Assembly (NCBI GenBank): GCA_963575745.1 | Contig: CAUYUJ010019949.1 | Span: forward strand, 188,001 to 248,000 | DNA length: 60,000 nucleotides | Origin: Prorocentrum cordatum | Lineage: Eukaryota > Sar > Dinophyceae > Prorocentrales > Prorocentraceae | Direction of reading: 5' to 3' | Shown here: positions 35,301 to 47,300 of the stretch, one piece after another | Layout: every line of letters begins with the position of its first letter | Position numbering within the stretch: the stretch's first letter is position 1 | Notes under the pieces: generated by a model | What the model saw: the letters and a program-made list of their open reading frames with translations, nothing else | What the model was told of the DNA's origin: nothing | Databases searched by the model: none | Translations under genes and position numbers: made by a program

Positions 35301-38300
35301 TGAATGGTCCGTTTTCGGCTCTCGAGAGGGCGCCGTGGCACTTATTTTCCAGGCTCGCGCCCGCCAGGTTTGGGCTTCAGGTCGTTTTCACTAAACCACG
35401 TTTTACTCAAGGGGGGTCTGTCCATCCTCGATTTTTCTAATGACTTCGATTATGGGTGAAGTGGGGCAGGCGATATTCACGGAAGCTGGCTTCGCGTGTG
35501 AGGAGAGGCAGGAGTTCCGTTGAGCACGAGAAAAGTTGTTGGTCTCACGGCTTTCCAGACGTCGATTGGAGGGAACGGCTACGGATGATGAGGAGGAGTG
35601 TCTTGCTGCGCAGCTGCGTGATCTGTCTAAGCGTAATCGGGCCCTACAAAGGCGGGGGCGGCTACAGGTGCAGCAGGATCTAGTTGCTGAGCTCCAGGAA
35701 CATTGGAGAGCTCGGCGGCTGACCGAGGCTTCGAGGATCACCGGGCGACTTGCTGGGTCTCGATGGGCCCCAAGAAGAGAGAATACCAATCGGTTCGAGG
35801 AGTGGCGGGGGGTGTTTCTAGTTCAGTGGCCCAGTTTTCGAAGGAGGTGACCGGGGGCGGGATGGAGCGTCAGGGGGTGGAGTCCCGGGGCGATTGGAAG
35901 GAGGATATGTCACGGGGAGTCCACCGTGGCCCGAGCTTTTCGGAGGCTGAGGTTTATCAGGCCCACTGGTATGCCATCAACAAGGCAAGAAAGCGACGTG
36001 CTGTTCCAGAGTGGTGCCCCCCCTCGAAGCCTTGGTGGATGTTATTGCATCCTGGCAAGTCCTGGTCTCATGGGGGGGGGGAGGTCTTGGGATGTCTGAT
36101 GCTGTTCCAGATCTGAGTTACGGACAGGAGCTGTTGTTGTGCGCGCTGTCGCTCGTGCGGCGCTGTCGTTGTGCCCCGTCACGCTGGCGCGTGAGTCGAT
36201 GGGGTGCCGCTTCCTCGCCCTGATGGGGAGTCTAGGCGGGTGCGCCAGCTAGATCCGTTGGGAAAGGCGCGCGTGGCTGTGCGGTGAGAAAGCCGGGGCC
36301 CCTTCAGGTCTCGTTTCAGGATCATGGGCCCATGCAGCATAGGAGGAGGGAGGGGCTCTCATTGTCCAGAACGCAGTGGGCTGGTGGCTTGAGCAGCGCG
36401 GGCTCTCATGCATCACCGGCGCCCATGACCTCGCGAATGCGTTCGCATCCAGTGATAGGCAGTGGATTTGGCACGCGTCCGATCTTTTTCGTGAACAGGA
36501 TTGGGAATATGGGGTTCAGCGAATGGATTGAGCAATGACGATTCTCAAAGGAAACGATGGGGATGTGATATTGCAGCCAGGATGCGGCGGGCTCGTGGGC
36601 GATTGATTCGCCGCGAACACGCTCGCGTTTTTTTTTTTTTCGCCCGCCGGAAATACGCGGAGTGACCTGCAGCATCGGCGGGGCCCGCTCTCAGGTTTAA
36701 CGCGCGCGCATCGCGATTACTCGGCAGCCCGCGGGTATCTCTCTTACGAAGTACGCGGATGATTCGACGCAGAAGCTTGCTGACAAGAGTGGGATGATCC
36801 TAGTCAACACAAGTGTGAGATCCAACCAGGAGCTGGACTTTGCCTTGCAGCCGCGTCGGCTCAGGCATAATTTTACAAAGCAGGATGCGCCCTTCTCATT
36901 TCGAGGTCTTGGGGCGGGCGCTAATCTGAGGGAAGTTCGGGCTGGGCTCATTCCGTTTCCCGGATCGGCCTGGAACTCAAGAGTTCTGGGTTTGTTGAGT
37001 CTCCGAAAGCGACGGCGTTTGGGCCTGAGCTGACGTCTGGTGAGAAAGCGTTGCAGCAGCCCTGGCATTCGCTTGGCGGCTCCTATAGCGTGCCCGGCAT
37101 GCCTCGTCGGCTTCGTATATGTACATGTTAATATATGATATGTAATCCTGCTCGATCTGGCCTGGGGAGAATTGCGCCGAGTCAACGGGATCGATCTGAG
37201 ATGCATGACGTGGCATCAGGGTGTGCTAGAAAGGCAGCGGGTGGAAAAGGCTTGTGATCGAGAGGTCCCTGGGCACGTGAAGTCCATGACCTCTGCTGCT
37301 TCGCTCCGATGATGGCGACTCGCGCCGTTGGAGACGGTGCTCATTTCTCGTCGCCTACGCTTTTGGCAGTCGCCGGCACGAGCACTGCTGGCCAACCAAC
37401 AAGTTCTCACCGCGCGACTCGGGCACGGTGAAGTTGCTCAGCCCGCGCTTGCGCCTGATGGCCGACTTGCATCTCTCCGCAGGCCCGCCGATTACTCGTT
37501 GATTCCTCCTCCCTAGCCGATCTGGGCGAGGGGGCGCCTTTCGTCGAGCGCCTGGACAACGGAGTTTTTTTTTCGCCTTCTCGGACCCCGAGTTGAGCGA
37601 GGAATTTTGCAGGATCGACCCCCGACAACTTCGATCGCGACAACTCGGCGTTCAGGGCCCCCCCGCCGAGCGCATGGTTGCGGAGGAGGAGGTTCCAGGG
37701 GTGATCCAGTAGGAGGGCATGGAGGGTGCGCGCCGGTGTACTCTACTGGGTCCCACTGGGGGGTCTGCGGGCGCATCTCACGGAATCAACGCGCGGCGCA
37801 CGCGCATATCATAGCGCATCGCGGGCCCCAAGAATTGGCGCGCGCCATGTCCGCGCCAAACCAATGTTGCGTATGCGGTCTAGTCTCTGCGCGTCGCGAG
37901 AGTTGCCGTCGCCATCTCTCGCAGAGCCCAAGACGAGGAGAGCGCACTGCCGATGCCATGCGCAATCTTTGTGAAATTCGCGCGCCGTCGTCTCTCGCAT
38001 GCTTACCGCGCCCGTAGTTATCTGGATTGTTCGAGCATGTGCAGGAGCACCTGCGCACGCACCTTGAGAGCGCCCCTCGAGTCCCCTCGCGCAATGGAGG
38101 GGAACCCGTTCTGGATGATGGAGAGCGAGGAACCGAGGCAGAATTTGAGGCGCGTTGGAGACTCAGCAGAGGCTTTAGTGGATCGCGCTTCGCAGTCGGC
38201 CAAGGGAGGAGGTGAGAACGCCATTCTCAGGCGATGAATCGTCATGTTGACCAGGTTGGCGTTGAACAGTGAAGCGGAGTTGCGAGAGGTTTGCGGGGTC

Positions 38301-41300
38301 GCGTTTCAGACGAGGTTGATCGATGTCGCGAACCACGCCCCGCGCGCAGCCAAATGCGCAGGAGCAGCACACCGTGCTACCGTTCGGCAGATGTCGGAGG
38401 CAGTGCGAAGGAGGATCTGGGCCCACCTTTTTTTGGGTACGCGTGGATCGCGCTGATACACGCGATGGGCACGGACCCGACGTGCCCGCCAGATGCCAAG
38501 ACGAATCTAGAGGAGTTTGGGAGCTAGGTCGTTATGACAAAGCAATTGAAACGAGCTTACCAACGAAGTTCGAGCTTGCAGAATCTGCCCAACAACTGGT
38601 TCGATCACCAGCTTGAGCTTTATCGAATCTACCGCGCAGTCGGCGACCAGCATCAATCGTTGGAGCTAACCATCGAGGAAGATCTGGATGCGAATGGAGC
38701 GGTGCGCAAACATGGGGCTGCACCGCCCCATCGCTCGAGCGGGATGCGGCTCGTCTGCTGGACAGGTTCCAGAAGTAAGAGCTGCTGATGTGCCTCCTCC
38801 TCGTCCTGTGGGTGGGGATGCCGTGAACAGTGAGGCTTGTTCCTTCGTCCCGCCAGCTTTCGTGGGTAGCCGCCGCTTCCTGGGACTCCGGGCTCGCGGG
38901 GTTCTCGAGTCGCGAGTTCGTGGCGGAGACAGCGGGTGCCGAAGGGCTTCCCGTTTGCAGAATCCAGGGGTGACGGTCGCTGCTGGCTCCAAGCCGTTCC
39001 AGTGGATAAAGGGTGGGTTTTTGCAGCAAGGCCTAAAATGAAGCCCCCAGGGCGGGCTAGAGCGAATCGGACTGGGCCCTCTGGACCCTCCTCCTCCTCG
39101 GCCTCGAACTTCGGTCCTTTTTCCCAGGGTCCTGGTTCTTAGTTTGTCTTGGGGATGGGTTTCATCTGCTAGTCTGATTTTGAGCTCCTCCTGGAGGATT
39201 GGGGAGCAGTGCCAGGGCTCCCCATCTTGCGGCTGTCACCGCCTAGGCAAGCCTTTGGCCAGTGTGTCCCCCGCCTGTAGAGCGGGCGAGCAGTTCGCCG
39301 CTGCAGGCCACCCAGGTCCAGCCTTTGCTTTTCTGTGCATGGTGTGAGCAGGTCAGCATGCGCGCTTGCAGTCAGGTTGCACGTCATGGGTCCGAGGGTT
39401 TGTTGCCTTGTCCTATCTTCCCTCCTCATCGTCCTCGTCCTCCTCCTCCTCCTCCTCCTCCTCCCCCTCCTCCTCCTCCCCCTCCTCCTCCCCTTCCTCC
39501 TCCGCCCCCTCCTCCTCCTCGTCCTCCCTTCCTCACCCACGGTGGGGAAACAATTGCGCGGCACGCATCGCGGGGCGGGTTGTACGAAGTCGGGCGGCCA
39601 AACCGAGCGCCCTGGAGAAAACAAACCTTGTTTGAGACCCGAGAGGTGAGAGCCCCGAGCCATGGCAGAGTCGGTCGGGGGGGCGGGGCGGCGAGGCGGC
39701 ACTTCATTTTCGCCAGGGCCTACAGGTCGAAGTTGCTCTCTTTTTATGTTGAGTTGCGACACCATCACGAACGCTTTGCTGGCACAAGAAATGTGATATC
39801 CCCCCCGAGCCCCGAGCGTCATTCCCCCCTCTGGTGTGGTTCTCAGTGGTATTCGGCTATAGATATCCGGAGCGATCCAGGACGGGCCTCGCCTTCGAGG
39901 ATCAGGGCGTTACCATCTCTTCCTCGGCGGAAGGCGGCGGAAGTAAAACGAGGGCGGTTCCGCCGGCTGAAGCCGACGTAAGCAAAAGTCGGCCTCCCAA
40001 GATCTAGGCCTCCTAGATGGGGCCCGGGTAGACAGGGTCGGAGGATCGCGCCGCATCCCGGATGCATCGACGACGCGGCTGGATGTGGATACCTTGTTTC
40101 CCCTCGCCGACGTCGCCGATGCATCGACGATGCGGCGCGATCCTCCGACCCTATCTGCTCGGACTCCATCTAGGAGGCCTCTACAAACTACTCAGGGTTT
40201 CGGGAACCCGCCATACCTCGCCGCGCCGTTTGTTCCGGCGCGCGGCACTACGTCTTGGGAAGGGCGCCGCGGCAGCCAGGGCAAACGCCGCTGCGGACGC
40301 GGTGGGTTCGCTGTGGGGGTTGCTGCGCTGCCGGCGGCGTCTACTTGGGGTGCGGGGCCCAGGGCTTGCCCTGGATTTGTAGTGGTGTTTGCGGCGTCCG
40401 CTTGGGCGCGTCGACGACAAACGGCGCGGCGACAGATTGGCGGGTGACATCTTTCTGAGATGCCACGGGAGCTTCGGAGGCGTCGGCCCCTCACATACCA
40501 GGCCTCCCATGCCGTCGAGGCCTCGGGAGGAATCGTTGCAATGGTGCTTCCCTGCACGGCCCACGTCCACTGATTCCATTGATCCGCTCCGATATCGAAT
40601 TTGGCCGGCTCGATTCGATTGCGACCTTTCGACGATCCGGTGCGGCCCAACGCGTTTTTTTTTCTCGTGCTGGTCTTGTGTTGTGTTTCCCGGCGCAGCC
40701 GATCCGATTCGATCTTGATTCCGAGCCGATGCAGCCCGTTCCGACGCACATTTTCTTTCGATCCGATCTCCCGATTCGATGCCGAGCGATCCTACCCTGG
40801 CCCTACCCCTCCCTGGTTTGCCGTCAAAGCTGCTGGGCGCTTATGCCTCTCATATCCAAGAGGCCAGCGGTATACCCAACCCTTGGGCGGCGCACGCTCT
40901 CTGCGGGGCCGACCGTGAGGGGACGCTGCCGCGGCAGGAGCTGGAGCAGCCTGCTGCAAAGGGGGCTGCCTCGTGCGGATCTTTGGCGCACGTCAGGGGC
41001 AGGAGCAGGAGCAGAGAGGAGCAGGAGGAGCAGAGAGGAGGACGAGGAGGAAGGGGAGGAGGAAAAGGAACAGGAGGTAGATGAGGAGCAGCAGGGAGTA
41101 GGAGGAGGAGGAGGAAAAGGAGGAGGAGGAGGAGAGGCAGAGAGTAGGATCGGAAGAGCAAGAGGGGAGGGCGCAGGAGAGGCCCGGGGGCCGCGGAGGT
41201 GGCGCACACGCGCAAGGACGCCCCGCAGCGCACGGTGTCCGCGAATTCGCTGCCGGACCTCACGGAGCTCCTGACCCACCCGGCCTGGTCCAAGATGCTG

Positions 41301-44300
41301 GAGATGTTGGCCGAGGCGTGGCCGAACGATTACGTAACCCTGATCGAGCGTCGCTTGGAGCGTTTCCAGGCCACCGACGGCGACAGTTACCTGCACATCG
41401 CGGCGCGCGCCGGCCACATGCCGATCTTCCAGCTCCTGAAGCTCTTCAACGAGCAGAACAGGAAGGCGCTGCACCAGCGGAGCCAGGACCAGCAGACTCC
41501 GCTGCACGTCGCGGCGGAGAAGGGATACACCCGCTTGTGCTTCCTCATGATCGAGGCTGGCGCTGCTATCGATGTGGTGGACTGCAACGACTGCCTGCCA
41601 ATGCACGTGGCACTGCGCAATGGCAATTTTCAAACGGCCAAGATGTTGATGCAGAGGTGGACTGATACAATGACTATCGAATACACAAGCCGTGTGAAGA
41701 AAAACCGTGTTCAATCAGAATCGTTGGCCGGGAAGGTCATGAATCAGATATCAGAAGGTGAGTTCCGCAAGGCTGTAAATGACATCTTCGTTGAGCTTCA
41801 ATACTTTCCAGATAAGTATGCGCAGGATCGGAAGAAGACGCTCGGATCCCTGTTAGCTGTGTACTGGATCTGCGCAAACCAGTATGACTTGTTTGTCAGG
41901 AGCCAGGAGAAGGATAAGTTGACGAAGCCCAGCTGGCAGGCGCTCCAAGATTGGACCGTCAAGACGGTCGGCTTGACGAAAAACATGAAGGCGTTGGGTG
42001 CCATGCTGGTATACGTGGCAATCTCGAGTTTGGGGAAGATCAAGCCTTTCTTGGAGACCTTCGTGCCTGACATTGACGCCCCCGGAGAGGGCATCACGGC
42101 CATCTTGCAGCGGCACCCTATCTTGGTACCGTCGTTCATGAAGCTCGAGGACGGACTGCAGCAGACCATTGTGGCTGCGGTCAAAGCGGAATCTGATTTT
42201 AACCTTGGCCAGTTTCTCCAGGCTGAGAATTTCCCTGCGAATCTCCTGACCGTGAAACAGATTTCGAACCAGACCAGCGCCGGCAACATTGATATCCTCG
42301 GATTCCTTTTCTTCCGCATCTTGGTCATGATGTGTGGCATTCTTGGGTTCAAGACCATGGAGGGGTCGATCTTCATGACCGACAAGCAGTACGGGAACTA
42401 CAGGGTTGGTTTGGATGTGTTGAGCCACTTGCGGTCAGAAACTGTGCAGCAGGTCTACGACCGCTTCCTGCAGGAGCGCTCGCGGCCGCAGGAGTTGGCC
42501 TTCAGTGCGTCGGACCCCGCCAAGCGTGCCCTTGTCAGACTTGCGTGCCAGACTCGTGCGTTTGACAAGAAGGTAGCGCACGAGGTCGCGGCGGCATGGA
42601 GCGAATTGGACGCAGATTCGCGGAAGGCTCTGATGGATTTCGTCAACAGAGACGGCGTAGACCAGAAGCCAGCTTTCTTGCTGTTCAACTCACCCAACGT
42701 CCTGTGCAACTCCAGGACGAACAGCCACGTAGGGCTCGTGAACGCAATGAAGATGTTATTGACAATCTACCGCGCTGCAGAGCAGGAGTACGCCAACACT
42801 CAGGAGGCGGTAGTGACTATAGTATGCGATGGTATGGCATCGCACACGCTTGAGGTGAAGGACACGGAGAGTTATCAGAACACAAATTTCGAGATCACGA
42901 GAGCCGCGGGCAACAAGTCCGACCGCCAGGGCACTGTGCACCGGAGCCCGTGGCAGCCGATCAGCGACCAATCGACGTTGGACAGTCTGAGCAAAGAAGC
43001 TTTCCAGCTGGTCGCCGATCGAGAAAAAACGTATGCCAACCCCACCCCTGAGAAACTAGGATGAGACATCAGAAATGGGTCGAAACCTTCCCAGCTCCGA
43101 GAGCATAACACAATGACACTGGCACAGATACCCCGAGCAGTACCGCAGCACGAACATATGGGATGGGTGCTTGTGTATGTTTATGTGTACTTCTATGTCT
43201 GCATGTGCCTGCACAGAAGTCTTACATCTGCACGAGCACACACACACACAAACACTTGTTATTCCTCCGAGATGCTGCAGCAATGATCGGGCCGCGTTGG
43301 CGTACATTACAGTCGCGCGTGTGACGATTACTACACTCGAACCAAACCGGGCACTCTCAGGTCAGGGGCGGGCTGAGGCGAGAAGTGCAAGGATGGCAAA
43401 TTAATGGCATGCACCAGACCTGGTCAAAGCCAGAGCGAGAGGAGGGATCACGAGACGACGACGACGACGACGGAAGGACGAAAGGACGCACGCACATTCG
43501 CACGCACCTGTACGCTCGTACGCGCCCACACGCACGCACGCACGCACGCAGCAACACGCACTTAACGCACGCATGCGGACATTTGTTTTTATCCTCGAAG
43601 AACGGAACCCCGTATGTTTAGAGTGAGGACCCCGTTCATCATTCGCCGCTGTGGACATGATTCTGGCTCAGGCCACCAAGGTTTGAGCGGCGTCATCCAC
43701 ACGCCTCCCAGGTTGCTCCACTGACGGCCTGCCTGGGCAGCACACTTCGGCCCCCCGCAGACGCAAGGCACCCCGCGCTGGCAAACGGAGTTTCATTGCT
43801 GCAACGAGTGATGCAGAACCCTCGGTTAAATCGTAGGGTCGTAGGGGATCCTGGCCCAACGAGCGTACCAGAGGTATTTGCAGAGCGGGCTCGAGGGTGG
43901 ATGGCGGGCCGGGTGTGAGTGTTAAGCCCTCCAGGTGAACGATACGATGCACGCATCTGTCCGTGAGCCTCTTTTTCTGAAGCGGCTGCCCGCGATCTTT
44001 TTAGAGCTCAAGTACTTGACCGCAGAGGACGACCCTGCTAGCAAGAAGTATTACAAAGAGACCTTGCTGGCACTCTTGACGACCTATTGGGCAGTGAGCA
44101 GGCAGGAGTCTTCTTTCAACCGCAGCCAGGAGGCGGAGAAGAAGCTGACGCCTGCCTCCTGGAGAGGGATCCAAGACCTTATGGAGACGGCCGAGCTCCA
44201 CACAAATCAGGATGCAGTCAACGCCGTGTTCGTGGCGATGGCCGTGTGCAACTTGGGGAGGCTGCCTAAGCTCAAGCAGCAGTTGGCACCTGACGCAGCC

Positions 44301-47300
44301 GACCACAGGCAGGTGATGGCCAGGGTCTTCGAGACAAGCCCGAAGGTTCTTCCTTCGAATCAGGAGAATGTCAGCCAGCGTGGATCACAAACAGTGGTGG
44401 CTTCCAATCTATGCGGAGCAACTCATGTGGTGCAATCTACATGGTACACACAACGTGGTGCAGTCTACAAGCTGCGAAGCAATGCGAAGCAACGCAACGC
44501 AATGCAAAACCATGCGACGCAATGTAGAGCAATACAGGGCAATGCAGAGCATTTCAAAGCAATGAAAAGCAGAGCAAAATAACGCAAAGCAACTCAAAGC
44601 AATGCAAAACAATGCCGAGCAATGCAGAGCAATACAAAGCACTGCAAAGCACTGCAAAACAACGCAAGGCTGTGCAAATCAGCGTTAAGCAGCGCAAGTT
44701 AACGCAAGTGAAGTAACGGAACACAGTGCCATGCAAAGTAACGCAAAGCGGCAATGGGGCGGCGACGGCGACAACAAGGCGGCGAACCCGGCAATGGAGC
44801 CCAGACACCCAGACGACTGGCGACGACGAGGCGGCGACGGGGCGGCCACGGCGACAGCAAGGCGGCGAACACGGCAAGAATGCCAAGTGCATTAGAAAGA
44901 AGGAAACCCTAAGTGTAATCACTCTTCGCAGAACGAAGGTCTGCGCGGTTTCTATGGACGAGCGCTGGATCCCGCTGTCTGGGCCTCTGGCGCCGCCCCT
45001 GGCGCCGCCCCTGGCGCCGCCCCTGGCGCCGCCCCTGGCGCGCTCCGCGCGCCTGGGGGGCCCAGCGCCGATCCAAGAAATCCGCGCGGCCCTCCAAAGG
45101 TGTATGGTCATAACGTGTGTGTCTTATTATCTTCCTCCCTTTCCTTGCCGTATCCGTGGGCCTCATCCCCCTCCTCTGCGAGACGCCTCGAGGTGCTCCC
45201 GTCGTTCTGGCGCCTGAGCCCCCAGTACCGGCAGCTCGTACAGGAGTGTCTCACCCGGCAGTTTGATTTCGGCATGTTCCTGGACGCGGAGCTCATCCCA
45301 GCAAGCTTGACAACGCTCAAGGAGTTGTTTTCTTCCTCCTCTCATCCTTTGCACTGCTCGCCGTCCTTCTCCTCCTTCTTTTTGAGGGCGGGACGCATGC
45401 CCATGTCCACGGCCTGGGCCGCGTCCCCAGGGAATTTACAGGCAGTGAGTTCTTGACCGGATACCCTACGCAGACCCCATCCATGCGATTGCCAATATTT
45501 GGGATCTTTCCCTTGGATCCAGACCGCGAGGGCGTGGATATGGATTCGTTCGCCGATCGTGATTCTTACAGTCCTTCACCGCTCAAGGACATGCTTTCGA
45601 TGAACAGGGCAGGAAGTCTCACGAAGGACCAGTACCTGCACTTCTACATGTCCACCGTCTTCATGCAGATGTCGGCGATCGGCGGGCAGCAGAGCCTGGA
45701 GGGGTCCCTGCACATGACGGAGGGCCGGTGGACCGAGTTCCAGCTCGGAATGAACGCTCTCCTGGGCTTGGGCCAGGGCAGCGAGCAGCTGATCTACGAG
45801 CGTTTCCTGCAGGCCCTCGGCGAACCACACGTTTGCAGAAGCATGCGCTTTTGGATGTCTGCGCGGATTTCTTCCCTGGCCCCCCCTGGCACCACCCCAA
45901 GCGCGCTCCGCACGCCTGGGAGGCATTTTCAGCACCGATCTCAGAAATCCGCGTGTACCTCCAACAGTTCATGATTATGCAGATGTGTGTTTTGTTCCAG
46001 GCTCGCAGCAAACAAATGGGACTGCCGTGCCACTCGGGCGATCCTCATTCGCAGGCGGTAGTGCGCGTGGCATGCCTCTGCGCCATCAGAGACACAGACT
46101 CGGCGCCGCTAGTCAGGGAAGCCTTCGACGAGCTGGACACGGACGAGCGCAACGGGCTGGTCATGCACCTGACAGCAGACGGCATCGATCAGAAGCCAGG
46201 AATTCCGGGGCTGATGCAACGGGGTTATGCGATCACGGGCGCCCGCTACACGCCGGTCTTTACAAGTAGGTATTTCAGAATTTTCGGATCCCAATATATT
46301 TCAAGCGCCTTCTTGCTTTAATGATCGAGTGCTTTCCCCTCCTTCCTCTCCAGGGGGCGGGCGGAAGCCCAATCTACTTCAACGCCTTCCTACCTCATGG
46401 TTCTGCCCACTTCTTCCAACCGACGGGTAATTCTGCTTGGCTAGCCCGTCAGAGGGAGACGCGTAGGGCCGACACCCTCACCCACCCTTCCGCTGAACTG
46501 GGTTCGAGAGTTACTTCGCGGCTGGCCCGGGTTCGCGGCATGGCCACGGTTGATTCGGGTCTGCATGTTTCTAGGCCGGCCCCGAGGATTCATCTTGAGC
46601 GACGCGCGGGCGTATTTGACCGCTGCTTTGGAGAACAAGCAGGTGGGTTTGGTGCCTGCGCTGCGGATCCTCAGCAAGGTGTACCAGCGAGTGGCCATAG
46701 ATTTCCCCAAAAGCAACAAGAGTATCGTTATGATAAACATGGAGAAGCTTGCGAAGTTTGCCAAATCGTTCACAGGGTCAGTCACGTTCCAGGATCTCCC
46801 TTTTGAGATACAACTGCACGCGGCTGCCGACACTGTGCTCGTAATCCCGAAGGTGGGGACCTTATATGTTGTTGATCGCGTAATTTGTGATCGCGAGTGT
46901 TGTGGACTCTGGCCTCGCAACCCTTGATCGCATGTTGTAGCTATCCAGCTTCCTGCAGCAGATTCCATCACCGTGCCAGCGCAGCAGCGCAGCATGAAGG
47001 TGATTGAGTTTAAGACCCGCTCCAGGTCAGTGTCTTGTTTGAACTGACGCGGATGATGTACTCCCCATTTTTTGTCCGCAGCATTGTTCTTTTCGTTCTT
47101 CCTCTTTTGTCCTCCTGGTCCCCTTTGAAGACATATTGGACTCTTGTCGGGGCCTCGTAGGGGCCACAACAGAGAAGCATTCTAACACGACCAGGCGTAC
47201 CGCAGGCACAATGGCGGATAATGTTTGCGGTGGTTTCTGTCTCAGCGTGCGATTGATCGATTCGTTCCGCGATCGGCGTGTGGTCAGTGTGGTCGTCGTG

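Larger units (their letters stand above)
34200..37100 (+). mobile_element. LINE relic: endonuclease and reverse transcriptase
   Basis: In order on the plus strand: an AP-endonuclease-like region (34,250-34,680) with YFPP (34,491-34,502) and LPPRTIPIPCYDQNDGLG (D-x-N-D about 34,620-34,631), typical of LINE endonucleases; a charged helical linker (35,570-35,790, QQDLVAELQEHWRARRLTEA); and the reverse transcriptase catalytic YADD at 36,752-36,763, followed by SNQELDFALQPRRL and SFRGLG as in the region after the active site. Frames shift between these parts and the YADD frame ends by 37,033, so the copy is dead. A family Y element interrupts it at 35,262-35,427. Confidence 0.7.
32647..41198 (+). 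other. 8.55 kb intron (GT-AG) holding several mobile elements
   Basis: Phase-0 on both sides. It contains a LINE relic (34.2-37.1 kb) with a nested family Y element, a frameshifted coding relic (37.95-38.64 kb), CCT microsatellites (34,045-34,100 and 39,420-39,535), a palindromic foldback (40,006-40,180), a family V element (40,217-40,442), a GATCCGATTCGA repeat and a GGA microsatellite (40,990-41,150). 32,650-34,150 shows no recognisable feature. Confidence 0.55.

Noticed and set aside
40810-40990. Possible exon just upstream of the ankyrin exon
   Set aside because: Three frames all give plausible short peptides and none is needed: the exon at 32,646 joins in phase to 41,199 with matching Val-Ala-His codons.
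43062-43064. TGA as the true end of an ankyrin gene
   Set aside because: Possible, but a phase-0 GT donor at 43,011 leads directly into the second domain copy and restores the repeat boundary; kept only as an alternative.
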